A stretch of DNA of 64,000 bases from an uncultured Clostridia bacterium (GTDB lineage Bacteria; Bacillota; Clostridia; Christensenellales; CAG-138), in the NCBI GenBank assembly GCA_946411635.1, contig CAMKES010000009.1, forward strand, positions 1 through 64,000, read 5' to 3'. A program made the position numbers and the translations under genes. Shown here in pieces: positions 16,397-23,773 of this stretch (positions are counted from its first letter, which is position 1; every line of letters starts with the position of its first letter). Below the pieces are notes generated by a model. It searched no databases, was not told where the DNA came from, and worked only from the letters and a program-made list of their open reading frames with translations.

Positions 16397-16410
16397 TCCG
16401 AATCAACGCA

Positions 16411-16440
16411 AGGACCGGAGAAAGACTCCGGTCCCTTTTT
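16411..16440 (+). terminator. Terminator after LFWP 3
   Basis: AGGACCGGAG-AAAGA-CTCCGGTCC forms a strong stem followed by CTTTTT. The next -35 box begins 2 bases later. Confidence 0.88.
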
Positions 16441-16441
16441 A

Positions 16442-16470
16442 TTGACAGTAAATCGATAAAAAAGTATAAT
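16442..16470 (+). promoter_or_regulatory. Promoter of LFWP 4
   Basis: TTGACA (16442-16447), a 17-bp spacer and TATAAT (16465-16470): both boxes match consensus exactly. Confidence 0.9.
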
Positions 16471-16498
16471 TTGTATGATAAAGAAACAGGGGGTTACC

Positions 16499-17704
16499 AT
16501 GAATACATCCGACAATTATACGGTACGGCGGGTCGTTGCTGTCATCCTGATGATCTTTACCTTCATCTTTCTGTTCTGGCCGGCGTTTGTCAAGCTGACC
16601 GGTATTCAGGAGAACAGTCTTTCGGAATTCAGGCAATACGTAACAAAGATCAGTGATCTAATTGATGATTCCGAAATCAAAACCATCAGTATTATAACCA
16701 ATATTGCGTTCTTCGGGATGATAGGGTTAGCTGCCGTTGCGGTGATCGCAATGGCGTGCAACAAAACAAAGACGTTTACGGTTCTTCATTTTTTGCTTTC
16801 GCTTTTGTTTTTCGTCGTCTGTATCATTGCAGTGGGGAAAAGCAACTCCGACGATTCCGTATTTGCATATGGTCTTTCCTGCGGCCCTTCGATGTTCTTG
16901 ATTCCTATTTTCTCGCTTGCCGCATGTATTATTTATCAGGAAGACGACGGTCAGAGATTGAAGTCTCCGCAGGACAATCCATGGATTCAGGGAACCTATC
17001 AAAAGAAAGACAACACACAGAGACTTTCAGATACGGAATCGCAGACGAATTCCAATCGTTCCGTGTGGACCTGTCCGAGATGCGGAACGAGAAACAATGA
17101 GAATGAAATGAAATGTGTGAACTGCTACACAAGAAAACCGGTGTTTGAAGAGCAGGGATGGACCTGTCCGAAATGCCATGCGAACAATGAAACGAGGGCG
17201 AATTTCTGCCTGAACTGCGGTGAGCCGAAGCTTTTGCTTTCCGTCGACAAATGGGTCTGCCCGAACTGTCAGGAGAGAAATATCGCGAAAGCGCGGTTCT
17301 GCATCAACTGCGGCAGAGAAAAGCCGGATCCTGTCGTGAATGTGCCCGAACCTGTTGCGGAACCCGCTGCCGAACCGGTGACGTCCGTCGATCCGGTCGA
17401 AACGGTCGAAAACCCGGTCGAATCCGTTCCGGTGATCCCGGTGATTCCGGTTGGAACCGTGATGCCCGAACCCGAGCCCGAGCCGGAGTCGGAGCCTGAG
17501 CCGGAACCCGAGCCCGAACCGGAACCCGAGCCCGAACCGGAGCCCGAGCCCAAACCCGATCCTGAACCGGAGCCCGAGCCCGAACCGGAACCCGAGCCCG
17601 AACCGAAGCCGGTATTCGAAACGCCCGCGTTCTGCTCAAACTGCGGAACGAAGCAGGAACCCGGTTCGCTGTTCTGCCCGAACTGCGGCAGCAAGCTGAT
17701 CTGA
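16499..17704 (+). CDS. LFWP family membrane protein 4 with four zinc ribbons and a PEP-repeat linker
   Basis: The ATG at 16499 (MNTSDNY) follows AGGGGGT; an upstream ATG at 16475 lacks one. The 401-residue product has helix 1 ending FLFWPA, a short soluble segment, helix 2 with NIAFFG, then helices 3-4 with GPSMFLIP and IIYQED. After that come three zinc ribbons in a row, each opening WxCPxC. A linker of about 60 residues of Pro-Glu-Pro repeats follows, then a fourth ribbon (CSNC/CPNC). The DNA encoding the core is AT-richer than in the neighbours. Eight CxxC knuckles on one membrane protein are unusual. Function is unknown. Confidence 0.8.
   Translation: MNTSDNYTVRRVVAVILMIFTFIFLFWPAFVKLTGIQENSLSEFRQYVTKISDLIDDSEIKTISIITNIAFFGMIGLAAVAVIAMACNKTKTFTVLHFLLSLLFFVVCIIAVGKSNSDDSVFAYGLSCGPSMFLIPIFSLAACIIYQEDDGQRLKSPQDNPWIQGTYQKKDNTQRLSDTESQTNSNRSVWTCPRCGTRNNENEMKCVNCYTRKPVFEEQGWTCPKCHANNETRANFCLNCGEPKLLLSVDKWVCPNCQERNIAKARFCINCGREKPDPVVNVPEPVAEPAAEPVTSVDPVETVENPVESVPVIPVIPVGTVMPEPEPEPESEPEPEPEPEPEPEPEPEPEPKPDPEPEPEPEPEPEPEPKPVFETPAFCSNCGTKQEPGSLFCPNCGSKLI
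17470..17620 (+). repeat. Pro-Glu dipeptide coding repeat
   Basis: About 25 alternating CCN-GAR codon pairs encode a Pro-Glu-Pro spacer interrupted by Ser, Lys and Asp. Such linkers form stiff extended rods. Codons alternate (cccgag, ccggaa), so it is not a simple slipped microsatellite. Confidence 0.8.
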
Positions 17705-17718
17705 AGATGCCAGTGATC

Positions 17719-17748
17719 GGGACCGGAACGGGACTTCGGTCCCTTTTT
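17719..17748 (+). terminator. Terminator after LFWP 4
   Basis: GGGACCG pairs with CGGTCCC over an 11-base loop, followed by T5. The next -35 box begins 2 bases later. Confidence 0.82.
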
Positions 17749-17749
17749 A

Positions 17750-17778
17750 TTGACAGAAACCGACAATTCCTATACAAT
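17750..17778 (+). promoter_or_regulatory. Promoter of LFWP 5
   Basis: TTGACA (17750-17755), a 17-bp spacer and TACAAT (17773-17778). Confidence 0.85.
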
Positions 17779-17821
17779 ACTGATTACGGACTGAGATCCG
17801 TAAAAAAATTGGGGGTAACGT

Positions 17822-18307
17822 ATGAATCTCAAACTTTCTGTAAAGCACATCGTAGCGATCGTTCTGGTCGTCCTTTCCGTCATTCTGCTGTTCTGGCCGA
17901 GCGTGGTAGGTCTTTCCGCATATGGAATGGGACAAATGCAATCCGTTTCCGGCGTTCGTTCCGAGATGACGGAAAACATGGATTTGTTCTTTAAATCGGC
18001 CGAGATTGGCGGCTTCAGAATGACACTCCTCGGCATTCTGGCCATCGTAATCAACATCTGCTTCTTCGGCATGATCGCAGCGGCGGTTCTGGCGATCGTC
18101 ATGATCATCCTGAACAAGTCGAATTTCGCGACGATCATTATGATCATTCTTGCGATCCTTGCGGTTGTCGTTTCCGTCGTTTACGCGTTGATTGCGAAGG
18201 AATTGACCGGTCTGGGAGACGCATGCAAGATCGTACCCGGCGTTTCCATGTTCCTGCTTCCGATCTTTACGATCGCGGCGTGCATTTTTGCAAAGAAGGA
18301 AGCGTAA
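17822..18307 (+). CDS. LFWP family membrane protein 5, core only
   Basis: The start at 17822 follows TTGGGGGT. This 161-residue protein consists of the LFWP core alone: helix 1 ending LLFWPS, a short loop of about 45 residues, helix 2 with NICFFGMI and LNKSN, then helices 3 and 4 with VPGVSMFLLP and a KKEA end. It has no linker and no zinc ribbon, so the array includes both ribbon-bearing and ribbonless forms. It has its own promoter and terminator. Confidence 0.8.
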   Translation: MNLKLSVKHIVAIVLVVLSVILLFWPSVVGLSAYGMGQMQSVSGVRSEMTENMDLFFKSAEIGGFRMTLLGILAIVINICFFGMIAAAVLAIVMIILNKSNFATIIMIILAILAVVVSVVYALIAKELTGLGDACKIVPGVSMFLLPIFTIAACIFAKKEA

Positions 18308-18322
18308 GATCTGTTTCGATGC

Positions 18323-18357
18323 AAAAGGGACGTTCCCGTTCGGGCTCGTCCCTTTTT
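18323..18357 (+). terminator. Terminator after LFWP 5
   Basis: AAAAGGGACG pairs with CGTCCCTTTTT over a GC-rich inner stem. The next -35 box follows after 1 base. Confidence 0.85.
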
Positions 18358-18358
18358 G

Positions 18359-18387
18359 TTGACAAAAATCGATCTTTTCGGTAAACT
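18359..18387 (+). promoter_or_regulatory. Promoter of LFWP 6
   Basis: TTGACA (18359-18364), a 17-bp spacer and TAAACT (18382-18387). Confidence 0.8.
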
Positions 18388-18437
18388 GTACTCAACGGTC
18401 CGTTTTCCGGTCCGTAAAAAACAATTGGGGGTAACAT

Positions 18438-18905
18438 ATGAAACTCAATCTGAACGTAAAGAACATCGTTGCGATGGTGCTGCTTGGTCTGATGATCGTC
18501 CTGCTGTTCTGGCCGAGCGTTGCGGGTCTGTCGGCAATGGGTGAGGGTCAGATGTATTCCGTGTCCGAGATTCGTTCGATGACGGACATCGGCACCGCTT
18601 TTAACACCGGAGCGATTTATGGCATCGCCTTCTTACTGCTGAACATCTGCTTCTTCGGCATGATCGTTATGGCTGTCGTGGCGATCGTCACGTTGCTTCT
18701 GGGCAAGGGCAAGATCGCGAAGATCGCGGCGATTCTCGCAATGGTCCTTGCGATCCTGGCTGTCATCATCTGCGTGGTCATCATCATCAAATTGAAGAGT
18801 GAGTTTGGTTCCATGAGCAGCATGATCAACTTCGCGCCCGGCGTGGCAATGTTCCTGATGCCGATCGTTGCGATCGCGGCTACCGTTCTCGTAGAGAAAG
18901 AATAA
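18438..18905 (+). CDS. LFWP family membrane protein 6, core only
   Basis: The start at 18438 follows TTGGGGGTAAC, the same leader ending as LFWP 5. The 155-residue product is close to LFWP 5: helix 1 ends LLFWPS, helix 2 has NICFFGMI, helix 4 has APGVAMFLMP, and it ends VEKE. There is no zinc ribbon. LFWP 5 and 6 appear to be the most recent duplication of the array. Function is unknown. Confidence 0.8.
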   Translation: MKLNLNVKNIVAMVLLGLMIVLLFWPSVAGLSAMGEGQMYSVSEIRSMTDIGTAFNTGAIYGIAFLLLNICFFGMIVMAVVAIVTLLLGKGKIAKIAAILAMVLAILAVIICVVIIIKLKSEFGSMSSMINFAPGVAMFLMPIVAIAATVLVEKE

Positions 18906-18910
18906 GGGGT

Positions 18911-18955
18911 AAAAACGAAAGCGGACGTTCCCGAACGGGAGCGTCCGTTTTTCGT
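18911..18955 (+). terminator. Terminator after LFWP 6
   Basis: The nested stem CGGACG-TTCCCG...CGGGAG-CGTCCG is followed by T5. It closes the six-gene array. Confidence 0.85.
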
Positions 18956-18962
18956 TCTTTGC

Positions 18963-18992
18963 TTGACAGCGCGGCAAGCGCGCCGTTACAAT
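18963..18992 (+). promoter_or_regulatory. Promoter of the aldo/keto reductase gene
   Basis: TTGACA (18963-18968), an 18-bp spacer and TACAAT (18987-18992). Confidence 0.8.
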
Positions 18993-19021
18993 AAAGAAAA
19001 ACGACCGCACGGAGGAAAAAG

Positions 19022-20134
19022 ATGGAACGGTTTTCGAAGCTTCTGAAAGGCAAGTTCGCGTTCGGCTGCATGCGGATGCAGTGCAGGGAAGACGGCGGGA
19101 TCGACATGGACAATTTCCGCGCGATGGTGGACTGCTATCTCGACGCGGGCTTCAACTATTTCGACACGGCGCACGTGTATTTCGACGGAAAAAGCGAGCT
19201 CGCGCTCCGCGAGGGACTCACAAGCCGCTATCCGCGCGAATCGTACGTGCTGACGAACAAGCTGTCCTCGCCCTGCTTTGAGAAGGAGGAGGAGATCCGC
19301 CCGCTGTTTGAAACGCAGCTTGCTGCATGCGGCGTCGAATACTTCGACTTTTATCTCATTCATTCGGTGTTCGACGGCAACTATGAAAAGTTTACGAACT
19401 GCCGCGCGTTCGAGATCGTGCAGGAGCTGAAGGCGGAGGGAAAGGTGAAGCACGTGGGCATGTCGTTCCACGATTCGCCGGAGTTTCTGGACCGCGTGCT
19501 GACCGAGCACCCGGAGATCGAGGTCGTGCAGATCCAGTTTAACTACCTCGACCTCGACGATCCGAACGTGCAGTCGCAGGGCTGCCTCGATGTGTGCAGA
19601 AAGCACGACAAGCCGGTGTTCGTCATGGAGCCGGTCAAGGGCGGCGGGCTCGTGTTCCTGCCCGACGCGGCGCTCGAAACGCTGAACGCGCTGCACGAGG
19701 GCTCGCCCGCGGAGATCGCGCTGCGCTTCGCCGCGGAGCAGGAGCAGGTCGTGATGGTGCTGTCCGGCATGACGACGCTCGATCAGGTCAGGGAGAACGT
19801 CGCGTTCATGAAGGACGCGAAGCCGCTGTCCGACGCCGCGCACGAGGCGATCCGAACGGTGCGCGGGATGATCCGCGCGCTGCCGCTCGTCGCGTGTACC
19901 GGCTGCCGCTACTGCACCGAGGGCTGCCCGATGCAGATCAACATCCCCGGGATCTTCCGCTGCGTGAACGACAGGATCAAGTTCCCGAACCGTCCGAACA
20001 GCCGCTACGGCTGGGTCACGAAGAACGGCGGCAAGGCGTCGGACTGCATCGAGTGCGGTGCGTGCGAGGAGATCTGTCCGCAGCACCTTCCGATCCGCGA
20101 CCTCTTAAAACAGGCGGCGGAGCAGTTCGAGTAA
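19022..20134 (+). CDS. Aldo/keto reductase with a C-terminal 2[4Fe-4S] ferredoxin domain
   Basis: The start at 19022 has GGAGG 8 bases upstream. The 370-residue protein has an aldo/keto reductase barrel (about 10-275). Its catalytic set is visible: FDTAHVYFDGKSE (Asp and Tyr), LTNKLSS (Lys) and YLIHSV (His). The C-terminus (about 285-365) carries two complete clusters, CTGCRYCTEGCP and CIECGACEEICP, typical of bacterial ferredoxin pairs. This fused class is widespread in anaerobes and probably exchanges electrons between NAD(P)H substrates and ferredoxin. Substrate is unknown. It has its own promoter and terminator. Confidence 0.92.
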   Translation: MERFSKLLKGKFAFGCMRMQCREDGGIDMDNFRAMVDCYLDAGFNYFDTAHVYFDGKSELALREGLTSRYPRESYVLTNKLSSPCFEKEEEIRPLFETQLAACGVEYFDFYLIHSVFDGNYEKFTNCRAFEIVQELKAEGKVKHVGMSFHDSPEFLDRVLTEHPEIEVVQIQFNYLDLDDPNVQSQGCLDVCRKHDKPVFVMEPVKGGGLVFLPDAALETLNALHEGSPAEIALRFAAEQEQVVMVLSGMTTLDQVRENVAFMKDAKPLSDAAHEAIRTVRGMIRALPLVACTGCRYCTEGCPMQINIPGIFRCVNDRIKFPNRPNSRYGWVTKNGGKASDCIECGACEEICPQHLPIRDLLKQAAEQFE

Positions 20135-20141
20135 GCGGCAT

Positions 20142-20176
20142 AAAAAAAGATCTTCTACATCGGAAGATCTTTTTTC
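20142..20176. terminator. Bidirectional terminator between the reductase and the repeat lipoprotein
   Basis: A7 GATCTTC and GAAGATC T6 form a perfect stem over a 7-base loop. It can serve both convergent genes. Confidence 0.88.
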
Positions 20177-20191
20177 GGCCTGTTGCCGCCG

Positions 20192-21148
20192 TCACTTTTT
20201 CGGCGCTTTTTCAAAGTACTGCCATTCGTATTCTTTCCAATAACCGATGCGGCCGTTGTCTTCATACCCCGTTGTTTTGATCTTGTTGCCGTTCGCGTCG
20301 TACTCCGTTTCGTACCGACAGTAGATACTGCCGTCGGCTCGATATATCGTTTCTTTGATCTCGTTGCCGTTTGCATCGTACTCGAACTCATACCGGGAGA
20401 CGATTCTGCCGTCCGCGGAATAGTATATTAATCTGATCCGGTTTCCGTTCTCGTCGTACTCGGATTCGATCTTACTTTCGATGCTGCCGTCAGCTTCATA
20501 ATCCGTTTCAGTTTTCTTGATCCCGTTTTCGTTCTTGCCGTATTCGTATTCATTCCAACCAGTACTGCAGCCTTCATCGTTATAATATGTTCTCTTGATC
20601 TCGTTTCCGTTCTCGTCATACTCGGATTCGGTCCAACCGCCGGCGCCCAAGTATGCGTAATAATACGTGCTTTTGATCTGATTGCCGTTCGCATCATATT
20701 CGAATTCTTCCCAATCGCAAATACTTCCGTCGGAATAATACGTAGTCACCCTGATATTGTTTCCATCCACGTCATATTCGAATTCTGTCCAACGATAGAT
20801 GCTGCCGTCGGATCTGAAAACTGTACTCTTGATCTCGTTTCCGTTCTCGTCGTTCTCGTATTCGACCCAGTCTGTGATGCTGCCGTCATATTTATAAAAT
20901 GTTTTCTTGATCTCGTTTCCGTTCTCGTCGAACTCGCATTCGATCCACTCCGTAATGTTGCCATATGAATTGTATGTGGTGGATTTTATCGCTCTCCAGA
21001 CGCCGGTTCCTTCCGGCTTGGTGTTTTCTGCCGTATCCACGGTCTCATCGCCCGTTTCCGCAGCTTTGTGCTTACAGCCGACAGTCGTCAGGATCAGCGC
21101 CATGGCGAGCAGGATCAGGAACAGATACCTAAACATTTTGAAATTCAT
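20192..21148 (-). CDS. Lipoprotein built of YD-like repeats
   Basis: I chose the ATG at 21148 (MNFKMFRY) downstream of AGAAAGG; 21172 and 21136 are alternatives. The 318-residue product has a lipobox LTTVGC, a short linker and about ten repeats of 25-28 residues. A typical unit is EYDENGNEIKxTxYxxDGSI, with a W or Y pair, resembling RHS/YD repeats that form beta-strand shells. The gene is lower in GC than its neighbours. It lacks a toxin or core domain, so it may be a surface binding protein or a degraded RHS relative. Unit count can vary by recombination. Confidence 0.78.
   Translation of the reverse strand: MNFKMFRYLFLILLAMALILTTVGCKHKAAETGDETVDTAENTKPEGTGVWRAIKSTTYNSYGNITEWIECEFDENGNEIKKTFYKYDGSITDWVEYENDENGNEIKSTVFRSDGSIYRWTEFEYDVDGNNIRVTTYYSDGSICDWEEFEYDANGNQIKSTYYYAYLGAGGWTESEYDENGNEIKRTYYNDEGCSTGWNEYEYGKNENGIKKTETDYEADGSIESKIESEYDENGNRIRLIYYSADGRIVSRYEFEYDANGNEIKETIYRADGSIYCRYETEYDANGNKIKTTGYEDNGRIGYWKEYEWQYFEKAPKK
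20230..20990 (-). repeat. Tandem YD-like coding repeats
   Basis: About ten units of 75-84 bases encode the recurring GNEIK(R/S)T motif. Several segments recur almost identically (for example tctcgtttccgttctcgtcg), so slippage or unequal crossing over is plausible. Confidence 0.75.
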
Positions 21149-21289
21149 TACATTATCGACCTTTCTCTGCATTCGACATATGTTACCATGATACTGTGGC
21201 TATGGCAATGGATTGACGGAATTGCAGCGATTATTCAAAAAGGCTGCCTTCTTTGCCGGACGCGGGGACGCCGCCTGTGATCCGGGTAT

Positions 21290-21320
21290 AAAAAGGTTCT
21301 CTGCAAAGAGAGAACCTTCC
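21290..21320 (-). terminator. Terminator of the YugP-type protease gene
   Basis: AAGGTTCTCT and AGAGAACCTT are perfect arms over a 6-base loop, followed on the minus strand by TTTATA. The remaining gap to 21148 shows no gene. Confidence 0.75.
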
Positions 21321-21336
21321 TGAACAGATTGCTCTA

Positions 21337-22044
21337 TTACCGTCTCTTCGCGCCGGCCGCCAGCGACAGCAGCCGCAGCACGGTCACGAACGAGCCGAGC
21401 GCGGCGAGCACGTACGTGAGCGCGGCGGCGCGGAGCATCTTTTTCGCGCCGGGCAGCTCTTCGTCGGTCAGGTAACCGCCCTCGGTGAGCATCGAAAGCC
21501 CGCGGCTCGACGCGTTGAACTCGACCGGCAGCGTGACGAGCTGGAACAGCAGCATCGCGACGTACAGCGCGACGCCGGCGATCGCGATATAATAGCCGGT
21601 GTTGCCGACGTTTTCGACCAGCAGCGACAGCAGAAGCCCGCCGATGACCAGGAACGGTCCGATGCGGCAGCCGATGTTCGCGACCGGCAGGATCGCGGTC
21701 CTCATTTTCATGGGCCGGTAGTCCTCGTTGTACTGGAGGACGTGCCCGATCTCGTGCGCGGCGACGGCGAGCGCGGAGACCGAATCGAAATTGTAGACGG
21801 ACTGCGAAAGACCGACGACCTGATTCTTCGGGTCGAAGTGGTCGGTCAGCGAACCGGACACCTGCGTGACCGGCATGCTGATTCCGTTTTTGCGCAGCAG
21901 CTCGTTTGCAAGCTGCACGCCGGTGATCCCGCGGACGGTGCGGATCTGCGCGTATTTGTTGAACACGCTCTGCACGCGCGACTGCGCGATGAGCGACAGC
22001 ACCATGACGGCGATCGCCAGAAAATAATAGACGTAGTTTTCCAT
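21337..22044 (-). CDS. YugP-family zinc metallopeptidase (membrane)
   Basis: I chose the ATG at 22044 (MENYVYYF); an in-frame ATG at 22080 is possible. The 235-residue product has an N-terminal membrane helix, the zinc motif AAHEIGHVLQY (about 108) with the HEIGH core, and three further helices. FNASSRGLSML near 185 matches the family. YugP-type peptidases are integral membrane proteins of unknown substrate. The start lies exactly six bases after TATAAT (22051-22056), which suggests a leaderless mRNA; no ribosome site precedes that ATG except AAGGGT touching it. It is divergent from asnS. Confidence 0.88.
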   Translation of the reverse strand: MENYVYYFLAIAVMVLSLIAQSRVQSVFNKYAQIRTVRGITGVQLANELLRKNGISMPVTQVSGSLTDHFDPKNQVVGLSQSVYNFDSVSALAVAAHEIGHVLQYNEDYRPMKMRTAILPVANIGCRIGPFLVIGGLLLSLLVENVGNTGYYIAIAGVALYVAMLLFQLVTLPVEFNASSRGLSMLTEGGYLTDEELPGAKKMLRAAALTYVLAALGSFVTVLRLLSLAAGAKRR

Positions 22045-22079
22045 ACCCTTATTATAGCGCACGGAAAACAGAATTACCA

Positions 22080-22107
22080 TTGCAAATCGTGAAAAATATG
22101 TTATAAT
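22080..22107 (+). promoter_or_regulatory. Promoter of asnS
   Basis: TTGCAA (22080-22085), a 16-bp spacer and TATAAT (22102-22107). There is no room for a T-box leader between it and the start at 22152. Confidence 0.75.
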
Positions 22108-22151
22108 TCTCTGTACATGATCGGAATTACCCCTTTAGGAGGCAGGTTTTT

Positions 22152-23534
22152 ATGCAGTATCTGAAGCTCAAAGACGTTCAAAGCGCGCCGGAATCCTACG
22201 TCGGCGCGATCACCGTATGCGGCTGGGTCCGCACCGTGCGCGAGGGCAAGGCGTTCGGCTTTATCGAGCTGAACGACGGCACCTCGTTCCGTCCCGTGCA
22301 GATCGTGTACGCAAACGACGAGCGCAAACTCGGCAAGGGACTGACCACCGGCTGCGCGATCGTGGTGGACGGCGAGCTCGTGCTCACGCCGGACGCGCCG
22401 CAACCGTTCGAGATCCACGCGAACGCGATCGCGATCGAGGGCGAGTGCCCGCCGGACTATCCGATGCAGAAAAAGCGTCACACGCTCGAATACCTCCGCA
22501 CCATGCAGACGCTCCGTCCGCGCACGAACACGTTCCTTGCGACGTTCCGCGTGCGCTCGGTCGTGGCGGCGGCGATCCACGAGTTCTTCCAGGACCGCGG
22601 ATTCGTGTACGTGCACACGCCGATCCTGACGAACGCCGACTGCGAGGGCCGCGGCGAGATGTTCCAGGTCACGACGCTCGACCTTGAGAACCTGCCCCGC
22701 ACCGAGGACGGCAAGGTCGACTATTCGCAGGACTTCTTCAAAAAGCCGGTGCATCTTTCGGGCTCCGGTCAGCTCTACGGCGAAGCGTTCGCGCTGGCGT
22801 TCCGCGACATCTATACCTTCGGACCGACCTTCCGCGCCGAGTACAGCTTCACCGCGCGCCACGCGAGCGAGTTCTGGATGATCGAGCCGGAGATGGCGTT
22901 CTGCGACCTCGAGGGCGACATGGACGTGGCCGAGGCGATGGTCAAGTACATCATTCAGACCGTGCTCGACCGCTGCCCCGCCGAGATGGAGTTCTTCAAC
23001 AAGTTCGTGGACAAGGGACTGTTCGAGCGGCTGCACAACGTGCTGAACAACGAGTTCCGCCGCCTGACCTATACCGAGGCGATCGAGATCCTCAAAAACT
23101 CCGGCGAGAAGTTCGAGTACCCCGTCGAGTGGGGCGTCGACCTGCAGAGCGAGCACGAGCGCTATCTGACCGAGAAGGTCTTCGGCAAGCCCGTGTTCCT
23201 CACCGACTATCCGAAGGACATCAAATCGTTCTACATGCGCCAGAACGACGACGGCAAGACCGTCGCGGCGGCGGACCTGCTGGTTCCGGGCGTCGGCGAG
23301 ATCGTCGGCGGCAGCCAGCGCGAGGAGCGCTACGACGTGCTCGACGCGCGCTGCAAGGAGCTCGGCATGGATATGAGCGAGTATCAGTGGTTCCTCGACC
23401 TTCGGAAGTACGGCGGCGTCAAGCACGCGGGCTTCGGCCTCGGCTTCGAGCGCATGGTCATGTACCTGACCGGCATGCAGAACATCCGCGACGTGCTGCC
23501 GTTCCCTCGCACCGCCGCAAACCTCGAAATGTGA
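22152..23534 (+). CDS. asnS: Asparaginyl-tRNA synthetase
   Basis: The start at 22152 follows AGGAGG. The 460-residue protein has an OB-fold anticodon-binding domain (about 17-100) and a class II catalytic domain. Motifs seen are [26 protein letters not shown] (motif 2), SQREERYD and [13 protein letters not shown] (motif 3). The AsnRS subclass is supported by length and by PHLSGSGQL rather than the AspRS insertion. It charges tRNA-Asn with Asn, so this lineage need not rely on transamidation for Asn. The gene has its own promoter and terminator. Confidence 0.96.
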   Translation: MQYLKLKDVQSAPESYVGAITVCGWVRTVREGKAFGFIELNDGTSFRPVQIVYANDERKLGKGLTTGCAIVVDGELVLTPDAPQPFEIHANAIAIEGECPPDYPMQKKRHTLEYLRTMQTLRPRTNTFLATFRVRSVVAAAIHEFFQDRGFVYVHTPILTNADCEGRGEMFQVTTLDLENLPRTEDGKVDYSQDFFKKPVHLSGSGQLYGEAFALAFRDIYTFGPTFRAEYSFTARHASEFWMIEPEMAFCDLEGDMDVAEAMVKYIIQTVLDRCPAEMEFFNKFVDKGLFERLHNVLNNEFRRLTYTEAIEILKNSGEKFEYPVEWGVDLQSEHERYLTEKVFGKPVFLTDYPKDIKSFYMRQNDDGKTVAAADLLVPGVGEIVGGSQREERYDVLDARCKELGMDMSEYQWFLDLRKYGGVKHAGFGLGFERMVMYLTGMQNIRDVLPFPRTAANLEM

Positions 23535-23600
23535 CGGTCGTCGATAACGATGCCGGACCATTTGCGGCGAAAGGGCAGTATTACATCTCTTCATAAGGAA

Positions 23601-23628
23601 GAAAGGGCGAATTCGCCCTTTCTTTTTA
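23601..23628 (+). terminator. Terminator of asnS
   Basis: The palindrome AAAGGGCGAATTCGCCCTTT is followed by CTTTTT. A divergent gap of about 140 bases up to the next terminator shows no gene. Confidence 0.85.
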
Positions 23629-23734
23629 TTGGTTTCGCCGCAAATCAGCCGCGTTTTCACCCCGTCACATACGTTCGTATCGTTCGGGGCGAAAACACGG
23701 CTTCCGCCGCCGTTCTCGGCGACCTTTCCGGAAT

Positions 23735-23768
23735 GAAAACAGCCGCCCTTTCGGGCGGCTGTTCTTTT
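23735..23768 (-). terminator. Terminator of the ABC exporter operon
   Basis: AACAGCCGCCC-TTTC-GGGCGGCTGTT is a perfect hairpin, with T4 on the minus strand after it. Confidence 0.85.
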
Positions 23769-23773
23769 CGGTT

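Noticed and set aside
17470..17620. Possible CRISPR array or simple repeat tract
   Set aside because: It is in-frame Pro-Glu coding sequence in LFWP 4; no spacers and no constant repeat of CRISPR length.
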